DNA from: CAVQKZ01 sp963837325
GTDB lineage: Bacteria; Actinomycetota; Actinomycetes; Mycobacteriales; Jatrophihabitantaceae
Direction of reading: 5' to 3'
Length of the DNA stretch: 64,000 bases
NCBI GenBank assembly: GCA_963837325.1
Contig: CAWIMV010000001.1
Span: 2,232,001 to 2,296,000, forward strand
Positions 25,089 to 33,461 of the stretch are shown here, piece by piece (position 1 is the stretch's first letter; each line of letters begins with the position of its first letter). Below the pieces are notes generated by a model. That model was given only the letters and a program-made list of their open reading frames with translations. It searched no databases and had not been told where the DNA came from. A program made the position numbers and the translations under genes.

Positions 25089-25108
25089 GTCAAGCGGAGA
25101 GGCGTGAG

Positions 25109-25570
25109 ATGCAGCCCACCGACCTGCTCACGGTCAGCGAGGTCGCGCGCCGCAGCGGTTTTGCCCCCTCGGCGCTGCGGTTCTACGAGCGGGAAGGCTT
25201 GGTCTCCGCCACTCGGACGTCCGGTGGCCAGCGTCGCTATCAGCGCAGCGTGCTGCGGCGTTTGGCGTTCATCCGCGCCGCGCGCAACGTCGGGCTGACC
25301 CTCGAGGAAGTCGCCGCGGCGCTCGCCACGCTCCCCGACCGCCGCAATCCGACCAAGGCCGACTGGACGCGGCTGTCGCATTCCTGGCGACGTCGCCTGG
25401 ACGACCAGATCGCGGCCCTGACCAAATTGCGCGACGGCCTGGACTCCTGCATCGGCTGCGGCTGCCTGTCCCTACAGCGCTGCGCGATCTCGAATCCGGC
25501 TGACCAGGCCGCCCGTGCCGGCCCGGGCGCGAACTTCCTCCCCCGCCTGCTTCGGCAACCGCACGGCTAG
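25109..25570 (+). CDS. soxR: Redox-sensitive transcriptional activator SoxR
   Basis: 153 aa. MerR-type winged helix: LLTVSEVARRSGFAPSALRF then YEREGLVSATRTSGGQRRY. The [2Fe-2S] ligands are in CIGCGCLSLQRC near the C-terminus, the diagnostic SoxR pattern. Oxidised clusters or redox-active dyes activate it; in actinobacteria targets are usually nearby reductases. ATG 25109 follows GGAGAGG. A longer frame from 25073 would run through the operator. Confidence 0.93.
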   Translation: MQPTDLLTVSEVARRSGFAPSALRFYEREGLVSATRTSGGQRRYQRSVLRRLAFIRAARNVGLTLEEVAAALATLPDRRNPTKADWTRLSHSWRRRLDDQIAALTKLRDGLDSCIGCGCLSLQRCAISNPADQAARAGPGANFLPRLLRQPHG

Positions 25571-25582
25571 GCCCGCAGTTGG

Positions 25583-26113
25583 TCAGGACGCCAGGCCGTC
25601 GATCACCTCGACGCCGGGGAACTCGGCCAGGGCGGACGACGGCAGGGCGAGCTTGGAACGGCGCACCCCGCTACCGATGACGACGATGTCGCGGTCGAGG
25701 ACGCCGTGATCGACCAGGATCGGCCACGACGGCGGCAGGCCGATCAGCGTGATACCGCCGTACTCCATGCCGGAACGTTCAACCGCGTCGGCCATGGGCG
25801 CGAACGACGCCTTCCGGGCTTCGAGGCGCCGGCGTACCACGCCGTTGACGTCGGCACGCGTCGTCGCCAGAACGACGCAGGCGGCGTAGCGGACGTCGTC
25901 ACCCCGGCGGCCGGCAATCACGACACAGTTCGCCGAGTCGCTGAGCGACACGCCATAGCGGGCGCAGAACTCCGCTGTGTCGGCGAGGTCGGGATCGATG
26001 GGAGCCACGCTGACCTCGCTCGCGCGGGGCCAGGACGACAGCGCGGCGGCAACGGCCGGTGCGACGAGATCGTCGGCCACCGGCTGCCAAGGAAGCGAGC
26101 CCGGACCAGTCAC
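25583..26113 (-). CDS. YbaK-like aminoacyl-tRNA deacylase domain protein
   Basis: 176 aa. Contains SANCVVIAGRRGDDVRYAAC, VVRRRLEARKASFAPMADA with the conserved Lys, and MEYGGITLIGLPPSWPILVD, the pattern of the YbaK/prolyl-tRNA-synthetase associated domain. Likely edits misacylated tRNA, substrate unknown. Distinct from the member at 12664. Converges with soxR. Confidence 0.75.
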   Translation of the reverse strand: MTGPGSLPWQPVADDLVAPAVAAALSSWPRASEVSVAPIDPDLADTAEFCARYGVSLSDSANCVVIAGRRGDDVRYAACVVLATTRADVNGVVRRRLEARKASFAPMADAVERSGMEYGGITLIGLPPSWPILVDHGVLDRDIVVIGSGVRRSKLALPSSALAEFPGVEVIDGLAS

Positions 26114-26136
26114 GAACGAGACCTTAGTGTGGAGCC

Positions 26137-26565
26137 ATGGACGACACCGACACGATCGTCGAGAACATCCTCACCCAGTACGAGACGATCACCGTGGTGG
26201 GTGCCAGCAACGCGCCGCAGAAGCCCGCGCACTACGTGCCGGCCCACATGCAGGCGCACGGTTGGCGGATCATCCCGGTCAACCCGGCGGCGACGGAAAT
26301 CCTGGGCGAGCCGGTCTATCGCACGCTCGCCGACGTGCCCGAACCGGTCGGCCTGGTGGACGTCTTCCGGCCGTCGGAATCGACGCCCGACATCGCCCGC
26401 CAAGCCGTCGCCGCCGGCGCCACTGCCCTCTGGCTGCAACTGGGCATCGCCTCGGCCGAGGCTCGCAAGATCGCAACTGATGCCGGTCTGGTCTACGTCG
26501 AGGACCGCTGTTTGATCATCGAGCAGCGCCGGCTGGGGCTCAGCGCACCGAAGCCAGCGCACTAG
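26137..26565 (+). CDS. CoA-binding domain protein (YccU-like)
   Basis: 142 aa. A single Rossmann CoA-binding domain: ITVVGASNAPQKPAHYVPAH, WRIIPVNPAATEILGEPVY, VDVFRPSESTPDIARQAVA, and LWLQLGIASAEARKIATDAG with VEDRCLIIEQRR. The family resembles the N-terminal part of succinyl-CoA synthetase and binds CoA; its role is unknown. Overlaps the convergent FMN reductase by 26 bp. Confidence 0.88.
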   Translation: MDDTDTIVENILTQYETITVVGASNAPQKPAHYVPAHMQAHGWRIIPVNPAATEILGEPVYRTLADVPEPVGLVDVFRPSESTPDIARQAVAAGATALWLQLGIASAEARKIATDAGLVYVEDRCLIIEQRRLGLSAPKPAH

Positions 26566-27130
26566 CCTGCCAGCCCGCGAAGTCGGTCAGCTGCTTGGCC
26601 ACGATGCGCAGCGCGCCGGTGATGCGCGCATCGAAGGTACCGTCGGGGGCGAGATGCTTTTCGGCCGAGTTGACCGTGACCCCGAACGGGGTCGGCCATC
26701 CGCGTAACGAATGGACGGCCGAACGGACCGAGACCAGTGTGGTGCCGCAGGCCTGCCAACCGGCGGCGGCGACGATGACCCCGACCGCCCGCCCGTCGAG
26801 GTACGGGCGCTCATCGTCGCGCAGCAGTTCCAGGTGATCGAGCGCATTCTTGACCAGCCCGGACATGCCGCCGTGATAACCGGGTGTCGCGATGACCACG
26901 GCATCGGCGCCGCGGACGGCTTCCACCAGCGCCTCGGCCGCCGGCGCCGGCGGCCGCTCGTCGTTCGCGGCATATATCGGCAGGACCGCCAGCTGATCGC
27001 CGGTGAAGGCGATCGTGCGTGCCCCCAGTGCGGCGGTCTCGTCCAGGCAGGCTTGCAGCAGCAAGCTCGTCTCCGAGGACGGGCTGGTCGAGCCGCCGAT
27101 GCCGACGATGAGCGGTCCGCCGTCGGTCAT
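26540..27130 (-). CDS. NADPH-dependent FMN reductase family protein
   Basis: 196 aa. Flavodoxin-like: IVGIGGSTSPSSETSLLLQ binds the FMN phosphate, then ADAVVIATPGYHGGMSGLVKNALDHLELL and VGVIVAAAGWQACGTTLVS. Reduces FMN or quinones/azo dyes with NAD(P)H. The start at 27130 follows GGGAGGG; a codon at 27160 would place the ribosome site inside the gene. Confidence 0.88.
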   Translation of the reverse strand: MTDGGPLIVGIGGSTSPSSETSLLLQACLDETAALGARTIAFTGDQLAVLPIYAANDERPPAPAAEALVEAVRGADAVVIATPGYHGGMSGLVKNALDHLELLRDDERPYLDGRAVGVIVAAAGWQACGTTLVSVRSAVHSLRGWPTPFGVTVNSAEKHLAPDGTFDARITGALRIVAKQLTDFAGWQASALASVR

Positions 27131-27208
27131 CCGCAGCCCTCCCGTTAGTGGTCGACGCAATCCACTCTAGGGTCGGAACGGACCCGCCGATCACGCAGGA
27201 GGACGCAG

Positions 27209-27751
27209 ATGGCACTCGACCGCCCGGAAGCCCAAGATCCTTATGCCAAATTGCCGCACGTCGCGGCGTTCACCGTGACCAGCACGGACCTGACCGACGG
27301 GCAGCCGCAGGACGAGGCGCACGCGTACAACGGCGCCACCGACAACGCCGGCAACATCTCGCCGCAACTGTCGTGGGGCGGCTTCCCCGACGAGACGAAG
27401 AGCTTCGTGGTCACCTGCTACGACCCGGACGCGCCGACACCATCGGGTTTCTGGCACTGGATCCTGGTCGATCTGCCGGCCGACACGACCTCGCTGGAGA
27501 CCAACGCCGGCGCCGCGGGGGCCACCCTGCCCGGGAACGCGTTCCACGTCCGCAACGACTGGAGCAGCAAGGATTACGGCGGGGCATTCCCACCCGACGG
27601 TGACCGACCGCACCGCTACTACTACGTCGTGCACGCCGTCGACGTCGAGACGCTGGGAGTCGACGACGACGCCAGCGCCGCGGTGGTGTCGTTCAACCTG
27701 GCGTTCCATACCTTGGCCCGAGCCCAGCTCGTCGCCACATTCCAACGCTGA
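27209..27751 (+). CDS. YbhB/YbcL family PEBP-like protein
   Basis: 180 aa. Phosphatidylethanolamine-binding-protein fold: NISPQLSWGGFPDETKSFVV, the DPDAPTPSGFWHWILVDLP anion-site motif, and HRYYYVVHAVDVETLGV. Bacterial members are cytoplasmic or periplasmic with unknown ligand; no signal peptide here. A GGAGGA precedes the ATG. The end carries a short imperfect duplication with the start of the next gene. Confidence 0.9.
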   Translation: MALDRPEAQDPYAKLPHVAAFTVTSTDLTDGQPQDEAHAYNGATDNAGNISPQLSWGGFPDETKSFVVTCYDPDAPTPSGFWHWILVDLPADTTSLETNAGAAGATLPGNAFHVRNDWSSKDYGGAFPPDGDRPHRYYYVVHAVDVETLGVDDDASAAVVSFNLAFHTLARAQLVATFQR

Positions 27752-27770
27752 GACATGTTCCGACGCTGAG

Positions 27771-28181
27771 ATGGACATAGCCGAGGCGCAGGACTTCCTG
27801 CGCAGCAACAACCGAGGCGTACTGGCCACGAGCCGCGCGGATGGCCGCCCCCAGCTGTCTCCAGTGACAGTGGCCGTGGACGGCGCGGGTCGCGTGATCA
27901 TCAGTACCCGCGAGGGTGCGGTCAAGGTGCGCAACCTGCGCCGCGATCCTCAAGTATCGCTGGTCGGCCTTAACGACGGGTTCTACGGCGACTGGGTCCA
28001 GGTCGAGGGAACGGCCGAGATCATCGAGCAGCCCGAGGCCCTCGAGCTGCTCGAGGACTACTACCGGCGCGCCAGCGGCGAACACCCGGACTGGGCCGAG
28101 TACCGCAGCGCGATGATCGAGCAGCGGCGCGTGCTCGTCCGGTTCGAGATCGAACGGGCCGGCCCCAACGTCAGCGGTTGA
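27771..28181 (+). CDS. PPOX-class F420-dependent oxidoreductase
   Basis: 136 aa. FLRSNNRGVLATSRADGRPQ, VIISTREGAVKVRNLRRDPQ, and GDWVQVEGTAEII are the typical blocks of F420-binding PPOX proteins. Substrate unknown. The start at 27771 follows the PEBP stop by 19 bp, probably in one operon. An 18-bp near-repeat around ACGCTGAGA spans the junction, suggesting a small tandem duplication. Confidence 0.82.
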   Translation: MDIAEAQDFLRSNNRGVLATSRADGRPQLSPVTVAVDGAGRVIISTREGAVKVRNLRRDPQVSLVGLNDGFYGDWVQVEGTAEIIEQPEALELLEDYYRRASGEHPDWAEYRSAMIEQRRVLVRFEIERAGPNVSG

Positions 28182-28188
28182 ACGGCGC

Positions 28189-28467
28189 TCAGCCGACCCG
28201 GAACGTGGCGGGCTCGTTGCGCGGTTCGCTCCACGTGCGCTCGATCCGGCCGACGAAACCCGGTGCCGCATCGCTGCCTATCGCGTCCAGCAGCGACTGA
28301 CAGGCCTCCCGACTGCCCTCGACCACGACCTCCACCCCGCCGTCGGGCAGATTCGTGGCTGAGCCGCGCAGCCCGAGGTCATCGGCTCGGCTGCGGACCC
28401 AGTACCGGAAACCCACGCCCTGCACGCGGCCCTGAACCCGAACCGTCAACCGCGCCTGCTCGCCCAC
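28189..28467 (-). CDS. Acylphosphatase
   Basis: 92 aa from GTG 28467. LTVRVQGRVQGVGFRYWVR carries the catalytic Arg in the VQGVGFR loop. LRGSATNLPDGGVEVVVEG contains the catalytic Asn and the G-x-V strand. Hydrolyses acyl phosphates such as carbamoyl phosphate or 1,3-bisphosphoglycerate. It begins 5 bp after the HAD gene stop and is likely co-transcribed. Confidence 0.92.
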   Translation of the reverse strand: MGEQARLTVRVQGRVQGVGFRYWVRSRADDLGLRGSATNLPDGGVEVVVEGSREACQSLLDAIGSDAAPGFVGRIERTWSEPRNEPATFRVG

Positions 28468-28472
28468 GGCGG

Positions 28473-29171
28473 TCAGCCGAGCACGACGGACGAGCCGTGG
28501 TCGAGCAAGTCGGCGGGGTCGCGCCAGACTTCGATCGCGCCAGCCTCGCGCAGTTCGGCCTCGCTCGTGCCGCCGCACGTGACCCCGATGAACGGCACCC
28601 CGGCGCGCTTGGCCGCGGCGCCGTCCCACACCGAGTCACCGACGAAGTGCACCCGATTGGGTGGCAGTCCGGATTGGTCCAACGCCGCCTCGAGAATGTC
28701 CGGCGAGGGCTTGCCCGCGTCGGCATCGGTGGAACTGGTGGCGGTGTGGATGGCGTCGTCGGCGTCGAGGGTCGAGCGCAGGGCGCTGAGCTCTTCTTCG
28801 GACGCCGATGAGGCCAGCACCACTCGAAGCCCGCGCTTGGTGCAGGTGCGCATCAGTTCCACCGCTCCCGGCAGCGGCCGCAGCCGTCCCCAGAACGTCT
28901 TGTACAGGGCGAGGTGGGCGGTCGTCAGGGTCTCGTCGTCGTCGTGGTCGCGGTCGGCCCCGAGCAGGTGGTCCAGGATCTCGTCGGAGCCCATTCCGAT
29001 CGCGCGATGCACGGTCGCCATCGGCACGTCATGGCCGGACTGCCGCAACGCCTCGGCCCAGCACACGGCATGCAAGTACGGCGTATCGACCAGGGTTCCG
29101 TCTACGTCGAACAGAACCCCGGCCGGCTCGCCGTTGGTGTCATCGGTTCCGGCGCTGGCAGCCACTGGCAC
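28473..29171 (-). CDS. HAD-superfamily hydrolase, phosphoglycolate-phosphatase-like
   Basis: 232 aa. Motif I FDVDGTLVDTPYLHAVCW with the nucleophile Asp and general-acid Asp; motif II VLASSAS; motif III Lys in ADAGKPSPDILEAAL; motif IV VGDSVWDGAAAKRAG. Cap domain of the IA type. Phosphatase on a small phosphorylated metabolite; specificity unknown. It lies just after the decayed TPP enzyme. Confidence 0.9.
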   Translation of the reverse strand: MPVAASAGTDDTNGEPAGVLFDVDGTLVDTPYLHAVCWAEALRQSGHDVPMATVHRAIGMGSDEILDHLLGADRDHDDDETLTTAHLALYKTFWGRLRPLPGAVELMRTCTKRGLRVVLASSASEEELSALRSTLDADDAIHTATSSTDADAGKPSPDILEAALDQSGLPPNRVHFVGDSVWDGAAAKRAGVPFIGVTCGGTSEAELREAGAIEVWRDPADLLDHGSSVVLG

Positions 29172-29183
29172 TTCTCCTCGTCC

Positions 29184-29943
29184 TCAATCCTTGTCGCCCG
29201 GTAGATACTGCTGGGCCTTCTGTTTGATGCCCTCCTTGACGATGCCCCAGGTGTCCTCGTCACCGTGCAGCAGCGCAGTGGCCGTCGACTTGGCTTGGGC
29301 GAAGGTCGCATGCGGTGGGATCGGCGCCACGTCGGGGTCGCAGCGCACGTCCAACAAGACGGGGCGGTCGGCCGCCAGCGCCGACTCCCAGGCCGGCGCG
29401 ATCTGCTCGGTGAAGGCCTTGGCCACGCCCGCGCCGAGCAGATCGGCGATTTCGGTGAGCTCGGCGACGCAGCCGCGTGCACCCTGGCCGACCAGGATCG
29501 CCGGCTTGGCCCCGCGTTGAGCAGCTCGGCCGCGGCGCGCAGCCCATCGGCAGCGGGCGTCTCGGTCGACTCGAACGTCCCCAGGCTCGACGGAACCTGT
29601 TTGAAGGCGTGCCCAGGTGCCTCGTAGGGCAGGTCGAGCACGTCGGACGGGAAGATGATGCAGGTGGGAACGCGCTCGGCAGTCGCGATCCGGATGGCCC
29701 GGGGATGCCGCCCGGGCCGCTTGTAGCGGCACACACCCCGACCTGGCCGCTGAACTTGGCGTAGCCGACGGCCTCGAACGCAGCCATCTCTTCGTGCCGG
29801 GCCTGCCCGAACTGCGGGTCGTTGTCGGCCCGTCCCCACGCTGCGAGCAGTCCGTTGATTCCGTCGCCGGGATACCCGAATACTTGCCGGACACCCCACT
29901 CCCGAAGCCGCGCGAGCAGGACGTCGGCAACCGTGTCAGCCAT
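29184..29943 (-). pseudogene. Decayed thiamine-pyrophosphate enzyme (PoxB/acetolactate-synthase-like)
   Basis: Fragments of one protein in all three frames. The intact start (ATG 29943) reads VADVLLARLREWGVRQVFG and carries the TPP-activating region RHEEMAAFEAVGYAKFSGQ, ending at GPGGI. It then jumps in another frame to RAIRIATAERVPTCIIFPSD, missing about 65 residues. A further shift near 29515 gives AKPAILVGQGARGC. A large deletion removes the FAD-like middle domain and most of the catalytic TPP domain before the tail APAWESALAADRPVLLDVRC. No GDG-type Mg-TPP motif remains, so it cannot be active. Confidence 0.82.
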
Positions 29944-29983
29944 GCCCGTGAAGTCCCCGCTGAGGGCGCTTCTCAAACATGGG

Positions 29984-30520
29984 TCAAGGCCCCACGGCAC
30001 CGACCTCGTAGAAGTAGTCGGGGTAGGCCAGCCGCCCCCGCAGGCCCGGCCGGTACGACGGCAGCGTGACCAGCTGGAAGGCGGCGGGGGGGACCAAGTC
30101 CGAGGGCGGTTCGATGCCGAAAGCAGCCGCCGGTTGAAATCCAAATTTTGGGTACATGCTCGGACTTCCCTCCAGGAACACGAGCGGTTCGGCGCGACGC
30201 GCGGCCCGCTGCAGGACCTCGCTGACCAGAGCGCGGGCAGTCCCGCAGCCGCGACGGGCGGGGTCGACGGACAGCGGCGAGAGGTACAGCACGGGACGGG
30301 GGCCGTCGGCGGTGACCAGCGGAAGCTGAGTGAGCATCACGTGACCGACAAGCCCATCGGCGTCGACGGCGACGAGGGACAGCTGACCAATCCAGCCCGC
30401 GGACGCGTGTAACCAGTCAGCCAGTTGGCGGGCGATGCCGTCAGGGGCGAACGCCCGGTCGATCAGGGCGGCCACATCCGACCACTCAGCCGGACTGTGC
30501 GTTCTGATTTCAACGGGCAC
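29984..30520 (-). CDS. GNAT-family N-acetyltransferase
   Basis: 178 aa. LVGHVMLTQLPLV, then LSPLSVDPARRGCGTARALV carrying the acetyl-CoA pyrophosphate loop (R-x-x-G-x-G/A pattern, here RRGCGTA), and the closing MYPKFGFQPAAAFGIEPP. Related to YhbS-like acetyltransferases. Substrate unknown. No operon partner apart from the nearby pseudogene. Confidence 0.85.
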   Translation of the reverse strand: MPVEIRTHSPAEWSDVAALIDRAFAPDGIARQLADWLHASAGWIGQLSLVAVDADGLVGHVMLTQLPLVTADGPRPVLYLSPLSVDPARRGCGTARALVSEVLQRAARRAEPLVFLEGSPSMYPKFGFQPAAAFGIEPPSDLVPPAAFQLVTLPSYRPGLRGRLAYPDYFYEVGAVGP

Positions 30521-30573
30521 GAGTCCACGGTCCCGCCGAGGGCAAGCAGATAGTCATCAGTCGTTCGGCGCTG

Positions 30574-30810
30574 CTAGCCGCCGGCGAAGGGAGGGAGGAC
30601 GTCGACCACGGCGCCACTGGCGAGCGGCGCGGCATCGGATGCCTGCTGACCGTCGACGAGGAACGAAGCGACCTGCGACAGCTTGCTCAGCTCTGGCCGC
30701 GAGGCCAACAGCTCCCGCAGTTCCTGCACCGTCGCTGCGGATGAATTTTCCTCAGCATGCCCGGCCGCGCGCTGCGCGCCGGCCCAGAACCGAACGGTGA
30801 TCTCTGACAC
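30574..30810 (-). CDS. MoaD/ThiS-family sulfur-carrier protein
   Basis: 78 aa ubiquitin-fold protein: ITVRFWAGAQRAAGH at the start, LRELLASRPEL, FLVDGQQASDAAPLASGAVV, then VLPPFAGG with the GG tail that is adenylated and thiocarboxylated. MoaD gives sulfur to molybdopterin. It is the last gene of the modABC operon, 4 bp after modC, which supports a molybdopterin role over thiamine. Confidence 0.87.
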   Translation of the reverse strand: MSEITVRFWAGAQRAAGHAEENSSAATVQELRELLASRPELSKLSQVASFLVDGQQASDAAPLASGAVVDVLPPFAGG

Positions 30811-30814
30811 GCAC

Positions 30815-31882
30815 TCAGCCTGCCACGGGCTCCCGGTAGGCGACGAGGTCGGTGGCCTTGGCGGTGAGCCAGACCGGCCGTCCCGGCGCGAGCGCCAACT
30901 CGGCTACGGCCGACGCGGTGACGTCGACGAAGACGGTCTGCTCCCCCTCCGCCGTCAACCGGATTCGGTCGCCAAGCGGTGCGAGCGCCGTGATCGTCGC
31001 CGGCCACAGGTTGCGGGCGCTGCCGGCGTGTGGCTGCTCGGTGTACACGGTCAGCGCCGAGGGCCGCAGGGCCACCAGCACCCGCCCGTCGCCGGCGTCG
31101 GGCACGACCAATGTCCCGCCGCCGTCGAGCGCGACGATCCCGCCGACGGCGCGCCCGGCGTAGAGGTTCATGCCGACCAGTCGGGCGACGTAAGGCGTGG
31201 CCGGCCGGCTGGTGATCTCGGCCGGCAGCCCTTGCTGAGCCAGGCGGCCGCCTTCGAGCACAACGATGCGCGAAGCCAGCAGAAGCGCCTCGATCGGGTC
31301 GTGGGTCACGAGGAGAGTAGGCCCGGCGAACCCATGCAGGTGTTCGCGCAACTCGCCCTGCACCTCGGCCCGGGTCTGGACGTCCAAGGCGGCAAGTGGT
31401 TCGTCGAGCAGGAGGGCGGCCGGGTCGCAGGCCAGCGCGCGGGCCAGCGCCACGCGCTGAGCCTGCCCTCCGGACAGTTGGCCGGGGCGACGCCGGGCCA
31501 GGGCGGTGAGATCGAGCCGGTCCAGCCAGTGTTCGGCCTGAGCCCGGGCAGAGGCGCGGGCGACACCCCGGGCCCGCAGCCCGAACGCCACGTTGTCGAG
31601 AACTCGCAGATGTGGGAACAACCGATGGTCCTGGAAGACCACGCCGACGCGGCGCCGCTCCGGGGCGACGAACACGCCGCGAGCTGGGTCATCGAGCACG
31701 GCGGCGTCGAGCTCGATGCGGCCGGAGTCGACACCGAGCAGTCCGGAAATTGCGCGCAACAACGTCGACTTGCCCGCGCCGTTCGGGCCGAGGACGGCGA
31801 GCACCTCGCCGGCCGCCGCGTCGAGAGACACGTCCAGCGTGAACGCGTCGCGCGCCACGGTGGCAGCGAAGCTCAGCGTCAT
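30815..31882 (-). CDS. modC: Molybdate ABC transporter ATP-binding protein
   Basis: 355 aa from ATG 31882. Walker A LGPNGAGKSTLLRAISGLLG, Q-loop VFQDHRLFPHL, signature LSGGQAQRVALARALA, Walker B LLLDEPLAALD, His switch LVTHDPIEA. The C-terminal third is a Mop/TOBE-like region (NLYAGRAVGG, PATITALAPLGDRIRLTAEG). Start overlaps the modB stop (ATGA). Confidence 0.93.
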   Translation of the reverse strand: MTLSFAATVARDAFTLDVSLDAAAGEVLAVLGPNGAGKSTLLRAISGLLGVDSGRIELDAAVLDDPARGVFVAPERRRVGVVFQDHRLFPHLRVLDNVAFGLRARGVARASARAQAEHWLDRLDLTALARRRPGQLSGGQAQRVALARALACDPAALLLDEPLAALDVQTRAEVQGELREHLHGFAGPTLLVTHDPIEALLLASRIVVLEGGRLAQQGLPAEITSRPATPYVARLVGMNLYAGRAVGGIVALDGGGTLVVPDAGDGRVLVALRPSALTVYTEQPHAGSARNLWPATITALAPLGDRIRLTAEGEQTVFVDVTASAVAELALAPGRPVWLTAKATDLVAYREPVAG

Positions 31883-32691
31883 GAATTCGCGATCGGGCGC
31901 AGCCACTTGTCCCGCAGCGCGGCCAGGATGACGACGGCGAGCAGCATGAGCGGCAGGCTCAGCGCGACCGCGTCCTCGGGCTGGTTCTGGAACGCCGACA
32001 GCACCAGCGTGGTCATGGTCTGCGTCGAGCCGGGCGCGTTCCCACCGAAGAGCACCGTGGCGCCGAACTCGCCCAAGGCGCGAGCCCAGCACAGCACTGA
32101 ACCGGCGACCAGCGACGGTATGACGAGCGGCAGCGTCACCCGGCTGAAGATGCGCAGTCGATTCGCCCCGAGCGTGGCCGCGGCCTCCTCCAGGCCGCGG
32201 TCGGCCGTGCGGAACGCCCCCTCGACGGTGACGACCAGGAACGGCATGGCGACGAACGTCTGCGCGAGCACGATGCCGTGCTGGGTGAAGGGCAGGCTGA
32301 CGCCGAACCAGGAGTACAGGTAGCGGCCGACGTAGCCGTTGCGGCCCAGGGCGAGGAACAACGCCACCCCGCCGACGACCGGTGGCAGCACCAGCGGCAT
32401 CGTCACAATCGCCCGGACCAGGCCCATGCCCGGCACCACCAGGCGGGCCAGGACCCAGGCGAGGGGGACGCCGAAGACGAGCGACAGCGCGGTGGCTTCG
32501 AGGGACGTGATCAACGAGATGCGCAGGGCGTCGGTGATGTCGCTGTGGGCGTAGATCCGGCTGAGTGAACTCCACGGCGCCCGCAGCAGGAGGCCCAACG
32601 TAGGCAGCAGCAAGAACGCCACGCCGATGAGGGCCGGCGGGAAGAGCAGCGCTGGCGTGCCCACCCCCACCGCGTCCCGGCGCGGCCTCAT
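31879..32691 (-). CDS. modB: Molybdate ABC transporter permease
   Basis: 270 aa with about six spans: FPPALIGVAFLLLPTLGLLL, SLEATALSLVFGVPLAWVLA, LVLPPVVGGVALFLALG. The EAA loop is EEAAATLGANRLRIFSRVTL, and RALGEFGATVLFGGN is the ModB hallmark. Works with ModA and ModC to import molybdate or tungstate. Overlaps both neighbours by 4 bp. Confidence 0.93.
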   Translation of the reverse strand: MRPRRDAVGVGTPALLFPPALIGVAFLLLPTLGLLLRAPWSSLSRIYAHSDITDALRISLITSLEATALSLVFGVPLAWVLARLVVPGMGLVRAIVTMPLVLPPVVGGVALFLALGRNGYVGRYLYSWFGVSLPFTQHGIVLAQTFVAMPFLVVTVEGAFRTADRGLEEAAATLGANRLRIFSRVTLPLVIPSLVAGSVLCWARALGEFGATVLFGGNAPGSTQTMTTLVLSAFQNQPEDAVALSLPLMLLAVVILAALRDKWLRPIANS

Positions 32692-33461
32692 GGGCTCAGG
32701 AAGCCGGCCGCACTGAGCACCTTCAGACCGGCCGCAGACCGCACGTAGGCGACGAAGGCCCGGGCCAGCGCGGGCCGCTTGGCGTGGGTCAGGGTGGCGA
32801 TCGGGTACTCGGTGAATGCATTGAGCGAGTCCGGGATCGCGACGCCGACGACCTTGGTTCCAGCGGCGCGTACGTCGGTCACGTAGACCACGCCGGCGTC
32901 GGCCTCACCCTGTTCGACAGTGGCCAGCGTCGACTTGACGTCGGGTTGGCTGGCGGCCGGCTTGACCGTCACCTTCGCGTTCGTGAAGACCTCCTGGGCG
33001 ACGACGCCGCAGGGCACGGTTGGCTCGCACAGCGCGACCTTGACCGACGACTTGGCCAGGTCGGCCACCGCGCTGATGTGGGCCGGGTTGCCGGGCGGAG
33101 TCGCGATCTCCATGCGGTTCTTGGCGAAGTTGGCTGGTCGGCTGGCGTTGCCGGCGGTCACGACGTCGTTCATGTTCTTCGGTGCCGCTGAGGCGAAGAC
33201 ATCGGCGGGTGCGCTCTGGTTGATCTGGGTGGCGAGCGTGCCGCTCGCGCCGAAGTTGAGCTTCACGAGCGAGCCAGGATGGGCCTTTTCGAACTGGCGG
33301 CCGAGGTTGATGAAGCTTTCGGTCAGCGAAGCTGCCGCGTAGACCGTGATCGTGCCGGACAGGCCGCTGCCCTTCGACGACTGCTTGGACGACGAGCAAC
33401 CGGCCGCGGCGAGGGCCGCGGTGATCGCGACGGCGACAGCGATGCGGGCGGGGCGGGTCAC
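32688..33461 (-). CDS. modA: Molybdate-binding lipoprotein
   Basis: 257 aa from GTG 33461. Signal peptide ARIAVAVAITAALAAAGC with lipobox AAAGC, then mature TITVYAAASLTESFINLG, NFGASGTLATQINQSAPADV and CEPTVPCGVVAQEVF, the ModA oxyanion-binding blocks. A GEADAGVVYVTD motif follows. A longer frame upstream would lie in the mop gene. First transport gene of the operon after the regulator. Confidence 0.93.
   Translation of the reverse strand: MTRPARIAVAVAITAALAAAGCSSSKQSSKGSGLSGTITVYAAASLTESFINLGRQFEKAHPGSLVKLNFGASGTLATQINQSAPADVFASAAPKNMNDVVTAGNASRPANFAKNRMEIATPPGNPAHISAVADLAKSSVKVALCEPTVPCGVVAQEVFTNAKVTVKPAASQPDVKSTLATVEQGEADAGVVYVTDVRAAGTKVVGVAIPDSLNAFTEYPIATLTHAKRPALARAFVAYVRSAAGLKVLSAAGFLSP

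Noticed and set aside
27721..27790. Short duplication at the PEBP/PPOX junction as a mobile-element footprint
   Set aside because: An 18-bp imperfect tandem duplication is explained by replication slippage; no insertion sequence or inverted ends are present.
29260..30144. TPP enzyme frame read as one gene starting upstream at 30144
   Set aside because: The part before 29943 is antisense to the GNAT gene; the true start is ATG 29943, and the later part switches frame.
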